The position numbers and the translations under genes were made by a program. The notes under the pieces were generated by a model. The model saw only the letters and a program-made list of their open reading frames with translations, was not told where the DNA came from and did no database searches. 64,000 nucleotides of DNA from Lutraria lutraria (lineage: Eukaryota > Mollusca > Bivalvia > Venerida > Mactridae). The stretch is taken from positions 30,221,843-30,285,842 of the forward strand of contig OZ026838.1 of NCBI GenBank assembly GCA_964023205.1. Reading direction: 5' to 3'. Within the stretch, counting starts at the first letter, position 1; every line of letters begins with the position of its first letter. Below are positions 38,660-51,799 of the stretch, in pieces.

Positions 38660-40400
38660 TAACTAATCATTCACAGAGGCCCTTGATCATTGATAAACTG
38701 TGCCAATATTATTTATGATCTCAAAACATTATTTTTTAACACCATTAGTTCCATTACAAACTGTGGCTATTTATAAGACTGTTTCCACAATAATAACCGT
38801 GTTTTCTTTCTCACAGTAGTGTAAAAGATTAAGTTAGAAACTATTTTTAAGTTCAAATTCATTTAAAATCTTATATAATTACATTCTAACATCAGTTGGA
38901 ACCAATATGATCATTAATATAATCAAAGTACTGTCGAAATTTGATTTTTTTTCATATGAGACAAGTCACTGGTGTTGCTCGCAACACAACAATAACTGTT
39001 AGGAGAAATCCTAAATTAGGAACTGTATATGGATATTCATGCATAGGAATTAACATACACCATCTCAATATTGCCATCTATTCATTAAAGCCCATTATCC
39101 AGCCTATAATTTTCCGAATCCATCGGTACCAAAATAAACATTGTTGCTGTCGTATTTACTGATTTAGTACATACAGAAAAGCTCTTCAAAACGCTCCATA
39201 ATAATAATATATCTTGATTATGACCACATATCACTTTGAATGCACACTGCAGTGTTAGAAACGAAATAAAATCGACCTACATAATTCATTTAGTGATAAT
39301 CTGGTTTCGAATAGATTTTTCGGTTTTCCATGTTTTTAGTTCCATACTGGGAACAAAATTGCTATCGATAATAGAAATGAACTGACATAAACCACTATCG
39401 ATTGATTAATCGTAGTTTAAGATTTTTTTCAGAAAATCTATATAATTGGTATGTGAATTATATTCAAACTTAATATCATGATGTTGGACTATATGACAGG
39501 TTTTGAAGTGAAAGTAAAAGTTTATTGTAAAAATTATAGCTATTCGAAAACGAGCCGTTATACGGCGATATTTGCCGATCTCGCTACGGAATATACCGAC
39601 ATTTCATTAGTTCCATTACGATCCTTCTTTCTTAACACCAAAATACCCTTCACACACTGTGAACCAACATAATAATTGCGAACTTCACAATAACTGTTAT
39701 TACTTCGCAAATTTATGTATATTTGTATACCGCCATTCTGTTCTCTGCACTTCGACGGGAAAACCCCACATTCTATTCTTAGAATGTATCCAACTACTAG
39801 TATATATAGCTCTAGCCGATAGTATCGATCGATACGCGTTATGGATATAAACCTAACACTGATTTACATGTCAAAAAGTCACATATAAGACATACATCAA
39901 TAGTAGATTAATGTAATTACATGCATACTTCTGTAGAGAAATTACTGACCTACTGAACGAAAGCCGAAAGTAGAACTATTTTATGCTAAACTAGTTGGTT
40001 TCCGTCCACAATCTTACAGCACACAATAGAGGGAGAGTGGGAACGGGAACCATCACAGTTATGGAGCTCACGGCATTTTAGTAAGTCTACGATAGCAAAG
40101 AAACAAATTCCAAAAACTACTTATAAAAAGTGGAAAAAAGAAGACTTGAAATAAATTTGAACATCTGAACATAAGCGAGCTTAGAAAGTCTCATTCAATC
40201 AAAGTTACAAATGATATAACGTGCAGATCAATTCAAACTAAGGTATTTTAAGTAGGTTTCCCTCTATGACAAAATACAGTAGAACCACTCCAGTGCGGTC
40301 ATTCTTGAGCAACAACCTCCCGTTTGATCATATCAACCTGTATGATAAGACATTAATCACCCATTGACCACATGTGAACTTTTTTTTATTATGTAAGAAA
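38660..40400. other. gap between units A and B, no gene recognised
   Basis: AT-rich DNA. The frames at 38941-39162 and 39478-39850 have no domain. TACAGTAGAACCACTCCAGT near 40276 looks like one end of another TA-flanked element. Confidence 0.45.
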
Positions 40401-40409
40401 TCACATGAA

Positions 40410-41560
40410 AAAACAAGAGGGCCAAGATGGCCCTATATCGCTCACATGACAATCACTGTTCACTCATTAAAACATTGTTTTGAACCGGTGACCTAGTTTT
40501 TGACCCCAGACGACCTATGTTCGAATTTGTCTTACATATCATTAAGACAAACAGTCTGACTAGGTTTGGTGAAGATACGATCAAAATTTGACATCTACAG
40601 TGTTAATAAGGTTTTCCTAAGATTTGACCTTGTGACCTGGTTTTTTACCCTAGGTGACCCATATTTGAACTTGTCCTTAATATCATTAAGACAAACAATC
40701 TGACAAGGTTTGGCCAAGATCCGATCAAAACCATGACATTAAGAGCTTTTACAAGATTTTTACCTAAGATTTGACCTTCAGACCCAGTTTTTGAACCCGG
40801 CTGACCAATGTTCATCCTTCACCCACATATCATTGAGGCAAACATTTTGACAAGGTTTGGTGAAGATCCAATTAAAACTGTCACATCTACAGTGTTAACA
40901 AAGTTTTTCTAAGATTTGACCTGGTGACCTAGTTATTGACCCCAGCTGACCCATATTTATACTTGACCGTTACATCATTAAAACAAACGATTTGACAAAG
41001 TTTGGTGAAGATCCAATAATAACTGTGAAATCTACAGTGTTAACATGGTTTTTCATAAGATTTGACCTAGCGACCTAGTTTTTGACCCAAGATGACCCAT
41101 GTTCGAACTCGTCCAAGATATTATGAAGACAAACATTCTGACAAGGTTTCATGATCATCCAATCAAAACAGTGACTTCTAGAGTGTTCACAAGGTTTTCC
41201 AGCAATTTGCCCTAGTGACCTAATTCTGCTACAGAAATGACCCATTATCAAACTTGACCTACATATTATTAAAATAAACATTCTGACAAAGTTTCATGAA
41301 GATGCAGTCAAAACAGTGATTTCTAAAGTGTTCACAAGGTTTTCCCTTATTTGGCCCTGGTGACCTAGTTTTTGACCCCAAATGGCCCAATATCGAACTC
41401 GTCCGAGATTTTGTTGATATTAACGTTCTGAACCAGTTTTGCTAAAATTGGGCTAAAAATGTGGCCCCTAGTGTGGTCACAACATAAAGTTTGACGACGC
41501 ACGACGCCGGACGGAGAGTGATCCTAATAGCTCACTTTGTCACTTTGTGACATGTGAGCT
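40410..41560. repeat. element with seven degenerate monomers of about 145 bp
   Basis: It begins AACAAGAGGGCCAAGATGGC with a GGGCC/GGCCC hairpin and GCTCACATGAC. Seven units follow, each with GTGACCTAGTTTTTGACCCC, then GACCCATGTTCGAACT and ACAAGGTTT-GAAGATCC. It ends GACGACGCACGACGCCGGAC and GACATGTGAGC, which complements the GCTCACATG of the start. A related plan with other monomers occurs at 58686-59240. No coding capacity. Confidence 0.8.
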
Positions 41561-42019
41561 AAAAAACAACAACAAAATATACATGTGTATAAAACAAGTA
41601 AAGATAAACTGTAAGACTATCAATTACAAAAAACAACAACATAATTTTGACACCAGTCATAGTCTAAATTATGCAATAAAGAATTCTCGGATCAGAAGGT
41701 ACATTTATATTGTTTCTGAAACATATTAACCATACAATGTACATGTATTTACCAAAAAGTAACACAGAAATCATTGGAATATCACAGTTTCAATAATATC
41801 CAAGATAAAACAGGGTTTTCCTACAGTGCCCAACTTGTGCCTGATAAAGGTCCAGTCATCTTGTAAATGGATCAGAGTTTTTCAATATAAACAAACAAAA
41901 CATATCTGGTAAACGCTTACACACAAAAAGAACTCTCTGAATCGATTTTGATGAATGACCGATCAGATCAAACGAACCCCTGAAACCCAGCGTCTATCGT
42001 TGTGATGTAATGCAAAACT

Positions 42020-42055
42020 TACCGGAGATTTAGCCGATGATGTCGCTGTATATAC
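42020..42055 (+). promoter_or_regulatory. promoter block of BTB gene B (CRE-like site altered)
   Basis: Same block as before gene A, but the CRE-like word reads TGATGTCG (42038-42045) instead of TGACGTCG. The 5' exon donor follows at 42154 (TCAAG|GTACGA). Confidence 0.5.
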
Positions 42056-42602
42056 TTCACTTTATTCACATCCGCCTACTGAGTGGTGTCATACCAAACT
42101 TTTACGATTTACCTTGAATGTTTCTATGTCTGATAGTCTGTTTGAACAATCAAGGTACGAACTATCTTTCTTGCAATGTATATTTATATTGATTTAATAC
42201 CAGATATTCTTACGTTGTTATATTCGTACATTATGCGCATTCTATGGTTATTTTGAAAACGAAAGTAGATCTACTTTCGATTCTTATATATTTATGTCAA
42301 AATTGTTATTCATATTACTCAAATAGCAAATTAATGACAATTCAAGAAATGACGAATTATAAACATAATGAACAAACAAATGACTGATTTACCCATGTTA
42401 TGATTGGGTGAATGATTTCAAAAACTTACAAAAAGCTCATGAATACAAGATGACAAGTCATTGATAAAAACATGATAACTGTATATTATGTCGTCATTTG
42501 TCAGCATTTATTGGAAACATTTCGTACTCATTGCTATGTCAAGAGCTACACATGAATCATTGATGTATCAAAATTATTTTATCAATCTATTTTTAGATCA
42601 AA

Positions 42603-44929
42603 ATGGCACATCTCAAAACTGAAAAAGTCTGGCAAGAGACCCGTGCATTTGAGGAAACAAATCTGCATATGCTCGATAACAAAGTGCTGTGTGATGTTAC
42701 CTTTTTAGTGGGAAGTAAGAAAGAAGAGATTAGAGCCCATAAATTTGTGTTGGCAAGTCGGAGTCCTGTTTTCTTTAGCATGTTCTGTGGTGCTATGTCA
42801 GAGACAAAAAACACAATTGAAATTATTGATATTGAATCAGAGACAATGAATTCTCTCCTAAGGTATGTTTTCTTTATAACATATTAATATCAATGGCGTC
42901 AGAAATACAAATTAAAAAGCAATTACTTCAGTCAGAAGTTAAAGCCACCCAAGATATCATCAGATATTCATTACATATAGTTAAAGGAACGAGTTACAGA
43001 GGTATAATATTATTCCCCTCATCATAAAAATGTACACAAACTGAACCAGAAATATCTTTAAAAAAGATAATCAGCGTGTATACAGTATAAAATTAGTACT
43101 TAGAAAACTAACACAGCAGATTATCTCATGTATTCAAATGGGTTGGAAACTAAAATAAAGTATTATAGTGTCTTTAAAGACTCCAGAATAAGATAAAACG
43201 GTGTTTAATGCTAAAAGTATACATACTATTTTTCGGTAAATTAGATTATACATATACATGTATGTATAATATATATACATGTATATATCTTATTTACTGT
43301 ATATAATTTCCACTTAATATAGTTTTTCATGGTTTAAACTTTTTGATATTTAATAATTGTGCAGTTATATTGATGTCTTTTTGGATTTTATTACATGTAT
43401 TGCATTATTTTCAGAGGCAGTAAAACAAATAATACGGATTCTGCCCTAAAAATTCTAACAAGAACGCTTTTAACCATTGAGAAAACTCCTATTTCAGCTA
43501 CAAAATTTGTACCAAACACTTTGATTGATTACAAATGTAGATCAAAAGCAATATTAAGACATCATGCCGAAAATAAACATTCAAACTGTCTCGTATTTTC
43601 GATAATGACTATTTTAATCTGCAATGATATGTATTATTACGTAATACAATGTATAATAGTGTGTATGGGCCGTTGGCCTGCATGCCACAATTAAATGAAC
43701 TTGAAACTGCAATCTATATTCATATGCCCATTGAAATAATTTGAGATTGGTTCGAATTAAGTGCATGAAAGCCAGCATTTATGTCTTGTCAATGTCAAGA
43801 CACTAATACATACATCATTCTTTCATTTTGTACTCAAGATTGCTTAATATTTGATGGATATTGATTGAAATTAAAGTGTTGTCACATTTCCAGGTTTATT
43901 TACACAGAGGACTGTGTGGTTAATGGAGAGTCTGTAATGGCATTGTTGTATGCATCAAAGAAGTATGATATAAAACGTCTTGAACAGAAATGCCGGGAAT
44001 TCTTGTCAGAGCAAATGAGTTGTGATAATGTCTGTTCTATTTTTACTCAAGCTCACTTGTTTAGTGAAATGGATCTTAGAAAGAAATGCTTTGACTTTAT
44101 CCTTGCCAATGGTCATGAAGTCTTACAGTCTGATAGCTTTGTAACATTATCAAAAGAATTACTCAAAGAAATTCTGGAGTCAGATGGCATGCATGCAGAA
44201 GAGGTGGATATTTACAAGTGTTGCAAAAAATGGGCAATGTATCAGATAAATGATACTAGAAATATCAGTCCCTCAGACATAAGAGACATATTGGGGGAAT
44301 TACTCTATCTAATTAGATTTCCAACAATGACCATTGAAAAATTCAGTTCTGAAGTTTCAAATGATGACATTTTATCGCCACCTGAAACTATCAAGATTTT
44401 TCAACATTTAGTTGACCCATCAAATCATGAAGACATAAAATTCAGCAGAACATACAGAAATGTTTACAAAAGAAAGATTTTTATACGAAACCAAGAAGAT
44501 TCAAGTGGCAGTGGATGGACTAACTCAGGACCTGAAGATGCCATTGATTTTGTTGTATCACAAAAAGCAATGTTTTATGGCATTGGTCTCTATTCACCAG
44601 GCACAGTTGGGACTGTCAAAGGCACAGTTAGTATACTAAAGAAAGATAAATCTATTATTACACAAAAAGCGGTTGAAATTTCTTATTCTTCATCAAAGCA
44701 TCAAAAAGAAGTCCTGTTTAATAAAGCAGTAATTCTTGAACCAAATGAGAAATACACCATTAAACTTAAGTTAATTGGAAAAAGCACCTATTATGGATCT
44801 AAAGGACATACAACAATCAATGAGGGCAACTTCTGCATTAAGTTTAGTAACAGTGATGAAAGTCAAAATTGCACTGATGTAACTCAAGGGCAAATTCCAT
44901 TCCTGATACTCGGTGTCAGTGAGGATTAG
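42603..44929 (+). CDS. BTB-BACK-PHR protein B (BTBD3/6-like)
   Basis: Coding exons 42603-42862 and 43894-44929 give 431 aa. The donor is CTAAG|GTATGT and the acceptor CATTTCCAG|GTTTATT. The 5' non-coding exon ends at 42154 and its acceptor TTTTTAG joins at 42597. Domain order is as in the family: BTB, BACK, PHR. The BTB exon is identical to that of gene D over 260 bp, and the 1031-bp intron 2 is nearly so. The BACK segment after AMYQI is three residues shorter than in A (NDTRNISPSD). The linker before PHR reads NQEDSSGSGWTNSGPED and is unlike the other copies. A probable solo LTR lies in the 3' UTR, moving the AATAAA to about 2.1 kb after the stop. Confidence 0.92.
43395..43694 (+). other. 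open frame in intron 2 of gene B, also in D
   Basis: A 99-codon frame follows an acceptor-like TTATTTTCAG and is repeated in gene D (61721-62020). The two differ at five bases that I can see, four of them silent. The end (GGGCCGTTGGCCTGCATGCC, AATTAAATGAACTTGAA) looks like a LINE 3' tail, so this is probably a retroelement fragment carried by the duplication rather than an exon. It is absent from the intron in A and C. Confidence 0.35.
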
Positions 44930-45005
44930 GTCTTGCAATATTCATATAGACTGAAATCCCTGCTTTAATTGAATATAATGATTGTAATGATCTTTGAACA
45001 GATAC

Positions 45006-46810
45006 TGTGGGGCTTTGGTGACTAACACCACTGTTACGTATTTTTAGTACATTAGTTTACCCCCGTTAGCTTTCAATGTGGGTGGGGTATCGTTCGCGGA
45101 ACTTATTTTTAATTAGCTTAAGGTCTTCAGCGTACCCGGTTTACACTGTGATAGGACGGGTACGCTGAAGACAATGCCGTAAGGAAAGCTTACCAATAAT
45201 CGTGTCAGGAATCTGACACGCTCGTATTGGTTTATCCAGCATGCAATGGGGTAAATGGAAGTATATCCCGACAGAAAAATATATAATCTTTTTATATGGA
45301 AAGTATCGAAGAGATAAACCTAGTTTTACACATAAAACAACCTAGGAAATTCAGGTAGGTCTATAATTTCATCATTACGCCGCCATCTTGCCATAATGTT
45401 TAGTCACGTGACCACGAGAGTCGCCCACGCGAACCGGTAAGAAAGCAATGCCATGTGCTTTTAACCCCGCAGCATTTGTCAGCGGCAGCATCTGTTTACA
45501 AATATCTTATTTGTTTAAAAAAGACTTCTTGAGGACCAATAAATAACTCATTACTACATATATAAACAATAATTGCTCTTTGTTCAATGTATTTACTAAA
45601 AAAAAGGAAATAAACAAACAAATACGAAAAAAATCCCCAACCATCACGTATACACATGTCATGTTTTCTAAGCGGTTCGCGCGAGTGACGTCATACGAGA
45701 TCTCACGAAGCTGTTAAGTTTCATGGCGGATGAAAGTTGATGCAAATGCAATTTCGCATTGAAAGAAGCAAATTTGTTGGCTGTATTGATATTTAACTTT
45801 GTATAGGGTATAAAGCGATAGTTAAATAATTGCTTTATCGATTTATGGCCAAGATTCATTTGAAAAAAAGGTATTTGCGTATTTAAACGAGGCTACAAGA
45901 ATGTTTGTTATTCTGGTAAGGTTTGGTAACGGGTCTGATCCAAAACTTTAATGCCGCATAAAAAGCAAAAAAATATTAAAAAAGCGGCTTTTAAAGTTTT
46001 GGAAGCCAGAACTAATTTTAAATCAGTTTTCCACTCTCTTTTTGTTTGTCATTAATAATCATTCGCACTTAAGGTTATATTGTGTTTCGCACTTACGTTT
46101 CATACTTTATCCGTGATATTTAGTCCGTAGTTTTCCCCTCCACCGAGATTTTTTGAAGTTTTAGTCAATGTTTATAAATTTCCCTCCATTCATTTTTGTG
46201 CGTATGACGTATACATATGTGTATGACGTCATACGAACTTGTGTAAATAGTAGTATCTACTGCAAGTATATCATCATACAGGTATTATTTGTTTACATTT
46301 GATATCTTATGTTTCCAGTCACTGATTCTCCGTAATATTTTGATTATTCGGCAGAATTTTATTATTCTGCCAAATTCAGCATCTTTTCCGCCGTTCTTGG
46401 TGACGTCATCATTTATTCTTCCGTATTCCGCAGTATTCTGCAGTTTTCCGCTAAGCGCTGGTGGAATACGGCTTGACTATAAATAGCCAGAATTTTCATT
46501 CTGAGTTCAGATTACTTTTGACCGTTGGCGAAATTAGGTTTTTCATTTATTTAATTCTGTGACTGGAATCATTCTCTTTTATTTTATGGTAGTATGTTGT
46601 GATTTAATGTGTCTGTATAAAATGTTTTAATTGATCAATAGAAATATATTTAACTTAATTAGTATACGTATAGATTGTAAATAAATCAGATATATTTATG
46701 CATATATTGACTTGCTTATTACTATCATTTAATTTAAGTGAATACAAACTTTGTGGACACGACTTGAATTACGCTACCAGGCTGATTACAGGATCAGGAA
46801 AGTCGTCACA
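45006..46810. mobile_element. probable solo LTR in the 3' UTR of gene B
   Basis: The insertion is absent at the aligned position after A, C and D. It begins TGTGGGGCTTTGGTGAC and ends AAGTCGTCACA, the TG...CA form of LTRs, and is flanked by ATAC (45002-45005 and 46811-46814). A strong TATA box, CTATAAATAG, lies at 46477-46486, about 330 bp before the end, as expected for a U3-R boundary on the plus strand. Two hairpins (45123-45172 and 45192-45231) lie near the left end. No internal coding part was found. The length of 1805 bp is long for an LTR, so another element class remains possible. Confidence 0.55.
45123..45231. repeat. pair of hairpins inside the LTR-like insertion
   Basis: GTCTTCAGCGTACCCG (45123-45138) has its exact complement at 45157-45172. 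ACCAATA...CGTGTCAG (from 45192) pairs with CTGACACG...TATTGGT (to 45231). Possibly a small foldback element nested in the insertion. Confidence 0.7.
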
Positions 46811-46814
46811 ATAC

Positions 46815-47960
46815 ATTATACATTTTTAAATTATATTGATGTTATTGACAGTGTACTGTAGCTGAGGGCTTCTTTTCACAAGGGTTCTTGAGATGACTGG
46901 TATGAGACTTTCCAGATGAGAAATAACACGGTTTTCTTTGATTCAATACCAGTACATTGACTTTTTTCATTACATATTCAGTTTTATTTCATTGTAAAAA
47001 AACATTATGTAGTTTAATAAAAATCAGGTAGTAAACTAAATGTTGACCCATGAGCTTTGTGATATTTATCCATGATAAAGTCTTGTCTTGATCAGGATTT
47101 CAGAAAACAAAACATTAAAGAGAATTATGCTAGATTTGTGAATTTTAGAGTTAACGAGCATATCATGAGATAGATGGATAACAAACAGGTGATCACTGAT
47201 CACAAACAGCAAGTACATATTTTTTTGATGTACCCGGTAGGGATGAACTGAAATATCATACCAGCTGCAGCAAAATATGCATTTAATGCTCACTCAAGAT
47301 AGTTACGATTTTCAGACCAATTCTCAATATTTCCCAATACTTCAACCTGATAATGAGACCACCTGATCATTTAGACTGATTAATAGGGTGATCTGTCATT
47401 GAGTTACAACTTTTCCAAACAACCATCTATAGGCTCATATCTGAACAAAAATATGTGATAACCAAATAAATACAAGTAAGGGCTATTGAAAAGAAAAAGT
47501 AAAACATAATTTATCAAAAAATAACCCATTAAAGTCATTGTACATCCAATTCTGGTCAAGGTCAAATCAGGTTTGATGAAATTGGTGCATTTGAAAAGGT
47601 CCGTTATTAGATGCCAGGGCCATACAAACGTCATCTTCCTCAAAATATTGAGTCATGTTCTAGACAATAATAATTCTTCCTCATATTTCAAAGTTTTATT
47701 AACATTATTCATGTAGATAAATTGTATTCACATTAAACAGATGATCAATTACAAGTAACTTTCATGATATATTCACAGAATATTTAACAATTCTATCAAC
47801 AACACATCATTGTTAAATCCAATACACTTTTTAACTTAACACTCACTGAAAGCGCCAGTATGATTATCTAAGACTGATACTAAGGAAAGCCTTATCATGT
47901 GACATTAGTCAGTGAAAACACCATAGAGATAGCTTGTTCATATTGTCTTCCATTAGTTAC
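46815..47960. other. remainder of gene B 3' UTR and shared downstream flank
   Basis: This aligns with the flank of gene A from about 34910 onward, without A's TA-flanked element. No gene is seen. The short minus-strand frames at 47066-47643 are not supported. Confidence 0.55.
47016..47021 (+). terminator. polyadenylation signal of gene B
   Basis: AATAAA (followed by AATCAGG) aligned with the signal after gene A, but pushed downstream by the 1.8-kb insertion. Confidence 0.5.
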
Positions 47961-48123
47961 TCAAGTTATTCGTTTACTAAGATTAGAATATCCTACACCA
48001 GCACAAGTTAACACAAGTTTTTCTCCTCCAAGTTTTAAATCTTCTTCCTCTTCCTTTAATTCAACAATTTCTACTTTAAACATAACTTGAAAAAAGTCTC
48101 TTATATGCCGCAAGTAATGAATT
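47961..48123 (-). pseudogene. RCL1: RCL1 last exon, unit B
   Basis: The 163-nt last exon (TTTCAG|AATTCATTAC acceptor) encodes IHYLRHIRDFFQVMFKVE to GVGYSNLSKRIT and is open. The penultimate exon seen in units A and C is missing, because the unit is cut at about 48942, where the mariner-bearing block begins. With no upstream exons left, it cannot make RCL1. Confidence 0.85.
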
Positions 48124-48326
48124 CTGAAACAGAACATTGACATTTTACAACTGAACAAAGACAGACAGAAATCAAACACTAAAATATATTTGTAGCTATT
48201 GCTTAAAAACAGGTCCAATCATGATTATGTCAAAGAAAACAACAGAGAACAATTTCCAGTAAGTTTTAACAACAAATTGATATCTATCAGTATCAAGTGA
48301 AATATATATTCCACTGATACAATTAA

Positions 48327-48539
48327 TGTTTCATCGGGTTTTACACCTCTTTTCAACAGTCAGAATCATATGAGGCAGACAGTTCACCTAACCATCGCTC
48401 CTGGGAAGAACCAGTACTAGACTCCCATCCTCCGTAAGCAATTGCCTACATTCTCACATAAATGGTCGGAATGTGGGCTTGAACCCACAACCCTCTATCA
48501 CTGAGAGGTTACAGTGACGCTCGACAACGGAGGTGTGTC
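48327..48539 (-). mobile_element. tRNA-derived SINE, family 1, copy 3
   Basis: Same insertion as 37608-37846, duplicated with the unit. The left flank is GATACAATTAA and the right flank GTAACAAGTAA, a decayed form of the duplication. About 26 bp shorter than its counterpart. Confidence 0.88.
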
Positions 48540-50871
48540 GTAACAAGTAATAGGTAATGAGTAATACTGAACATCTGTGTAATCTAAAGTAGAAGAAATA
48601 AAATGTGCTTTTTAATGTGCTAATTGTTATATTGGTTCTTCTCAAAAAAGGAGATATTTTTCAACTGGTACAAAAAAGCAGTTCTGTATCTAAAGCTTAG
48701 ATATTATATTCTTAACAACTTCAAATATGCAAGATTGGTATCACATGAGATTTCCAGTTGTTTTAATTCGATAACAAATTAAAGAAGACCTAAATGAATG
48801 ACTATTTTATCATATTCCAATAAGTTCACTGACAAATCAATCACGTTCAGTTAACTGGTCTGAATTTATTCCATTTGTAAACATGGAGGTGTAGAATATC
48901 CTTTCAGATCAGGCACACAAAATTAACACATTTAAAAACTAAGAATGGCCTTTATTCAAAATGTGGCCCTTATTCGAAGGTGGTCGCTTACGCAAGTTTG
49001 ACCGTTGTATATCTTTGAAGAAATCATTATGCACGATGAGGCAGGGTTTATCGCAGCGGTTCATACAGTATACATTGAATGAACGGTTTGGTTAAGAAAC
49101 TTAACTACTGAAATATTGGATTAAGAATAGCATTTTCAATGCTAGTACACTACGTCATCGCGCACCTGCCGCTTCTAAGATGAAATGTGTTTTTATAATA
49201 AGAACTCGTAAAAGTAAAGGAAAATGATATAGCGCACCAAGGAATGGCTATTGCAACAACAGTAGTTGTAAAAACATTTCATGATGTTAATGTTTCATCT
49301 AGGCGCGAAAAAGGGATAAATTATTTTTCTGAAGGTCCCACTCGGATGTTTGCCACAAAAATGCAAAAAACTTTATCCCGTTTTCAGGCCTTATAACTTC
49401 AATCTTTCTTCACAACCATATATCACAGAGCTGTAAATCCTTGTTGTTACATCATCTTAAATTACTTATATGATTTCATACAAAATAAGGCAATTAATTT
49501 ACCTGTGACTCGAGAGATGATGTTTACAGATAGAAGGTCCGGGGGAGATCAACTGTTGACGTAATGTACGTACTACCATTGATTTTGCCAAGTACAAATG
49601 TTCCTTTTGTACTAAGATACTGCAGTCTTTAAAAAAAAATTTGAGTCGTGCCCTACTGATTCAGGCAGTATTTTGCATTCATTCCACACTCATTAATCTG
49701 AGATTCGAGGGCATTTCATAAATTCGTAAAACAGCTTTAAAAATGATATTTTCGGTCGTGATCTTTCAAATATTTTTATATAGCTAATACTCTGCACGCA
49801 TATTATATCACTTGCCGCGCACGCTTTTCTCGTGCTCGCTACGCCTCAGTTGAACTGATTACGTGTGTTGTTATATTGCCTACTTTAGCGTGCTAAAACA
49901 TGGCGGACTTGAAGTTAGAGCAGGGGGTATATTGCAAAATTCGTTCGAAACTCGGTTATTCTGCAACCGATATCTATGCGGATTTGCAGAGAGTTTATGA
50001 AGAAAATGCCCTACAATATGGTGCGGTCGCAAACTGGGTACGTCACTTTAAAGAAGGGAGAGAGTCTGTTGAAGACGATGAAAGAACGGGTCGCCCTGTC
50101 GCAGCCACGTCCGATAAAGAAACGTCTGTAATAAAGGAACTAATTGAGACTGATGCAAGGTATACAGTGGAAGAGCTAGCGCAGGTTTCGGGCGTTTCGG
50201 GCAGTTCGTTATCAGTTTACCGTATATTAACTGTTCGACTAGGGTTAAAAAAAGTCTGTGCAAGATGGGTCCCCCATATATTAACACAGAAACAGAAGGA
50301 AAAGCGATTTGAATTAGCTTAAAAATCGTTGAAAAATTTGATCAATTCGACGATCGACGTTTAATGGAAATTGTTACAGGTGATGAAACTTAGTTTATTA
50401 TTTTGAGCCGGAAAACAAAGAAAAAAATAAAGTTTCGATTGCCTCTGACGGTAACCGGCCGGATATCGCACGGAGAAACAAGACATTAAGTAAATCAATG
50501 TACTGTATTTTCTTTGATGGCCATGGTCCAGTGCTTCAAGTACCTGTCCCGAAAGGTTCGTCGGTGACTGGAAAGTTTTATAAGGAACAGGTTCTTGAAA
50601 AAGTCGTTAAAGTATACACAGAACGTCGCCGGTGTAGCATAAAAATTTGACCCCGTGGAAAAATGACCCCATGGGTCATTTTTCAACGGATTATTGATCA
50701 ATTTCCAACGTTAGATATTGACACATACCGTTAAATAATGACCTCATCACGCGTGAAAATTTGACCCTCATTAAAAATTGATCAGCCTATGTACAGTTAT
50801 TTTCAGCGTTGAAAATCACGACTTACAGTATATAATTATTAAGGTAAAAAAGAAAACATAACTCAAATAAA

Positions 50872-50908
50872 GTTGCTACGCGTTTCGTTATGTACTTCCT
50901 CAGGCAAC
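50872..50908 (-). ncRNA. hammerhead-ribozyme-like motif
   Basis: Read on the minus strand: GUUGC, CUGAGGA, AGUACAUAAC, GAA, ACGCGU, A, GCAAC. CUGAGGA fits the CUGANGA core and GAA the second core. ACGCGU can form the minimal stem III with cleavage after GUA. GUUGC/GCAAC closes stem I with five pairs. Stem II is weak (GU/AC), so activity is doubtful. Hammerheads with a tiny stem III are known from Penelope-like elements, and such a remnant lies about 640 bp upstream on the same strand. Confidence 0.5.
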
Positions 50909-51390
50909 TAGTATAATTATTGGAATGATGGTAAACATATGTGTGACGTCATGACGTCATAACATATGACATCACAACGTCAAAAAGTGACGTTACGTTT
51001 GGCGCACTTTTATATTTATAATAATTTAATTGAAGATAATAAAAAGGAGATAAAAAAGAGATAAAAAAGATTTTTTATATAAAAATAAAATTATTAGATA
51101 GTAAAAATAAATGAAAAAGAATTATTAGAAATTATAAAAGATTCTAAAATTGAATAAATAAATAATAAAAGTTTATAAACTATACACTGACAAAATTATA
51201 ATATAGTGAAGTATTATAAAATATTCAATAGTGCGCCAAAAGCAATTACACAATACAAAATCAGGATCATTAAGATACAAAATACTACTGGCAGAAACTG
51301 CAATGAAAGCAAATAATATAAAAATACCAGTAATAACTGATTTATGATATAACATATGTATACATAGCAGCTAAAAATTTAAAAAGAGAA

Positions 51391-51430
51391 TAAGAATAAT
51401 AATAACAATAATAATAATAATAATAATAAT
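51391..51430. repeat. (AAT)n microsatellite
   Basis: An AATAATAAC... run of about 13 units inside the 2.6-kb insertion. Confidence 0.9.
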
Positions 51431-51549
51431 ATATATAGTCAAAGGTTTGATACCAACAACCCCGCCAACCCAGACCTCCCAACCAATGCATTAAAATATT
51501 AAAATAAATTGAGAATAAATAGAAAAATCATTGTATATTATATAATGTT

Positions 51550-51680
51550 TTAGAGTTTAGACCCTGTGGATATACAGTACCTAATTTGTGCATCCAATAA
51601 GTTTCTTTAAGTAACCTATCCATTTTGTTATTAACACTGTCAATAGGCATAAAACTGAAATCAGTGTAACTGTGGTTGAT
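51550..51680 (-). pseudogene. Penelope-like element fragment (C-terminal endonuclease region)
   Basis: The minus strand encodes HSYTDFSFMPIDS, then RLLKETYWMHKLGTVYPQGLN. The ending 'E-YW---LGT--P-GLN' is typical of the GIY-YIG endonuclease tail of Penelope-like retroelements. The upstream frame is broken and no reverse transcriptase is visible. The assignment rests on this one motif and the hammerhead-like motif downstream. Confidence 0.5.
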
Positions 51681-51799
51681 ATATAATTATGTAATCTAAA
51701 TCATTCTCACGATTTTTGTTTAAAAAACTTTTAAGTATTTTATATTCATTATGATTTGTTCGTTTTTTTGTGTATTAAAGCGGTTCTTTCATTGTGTAT

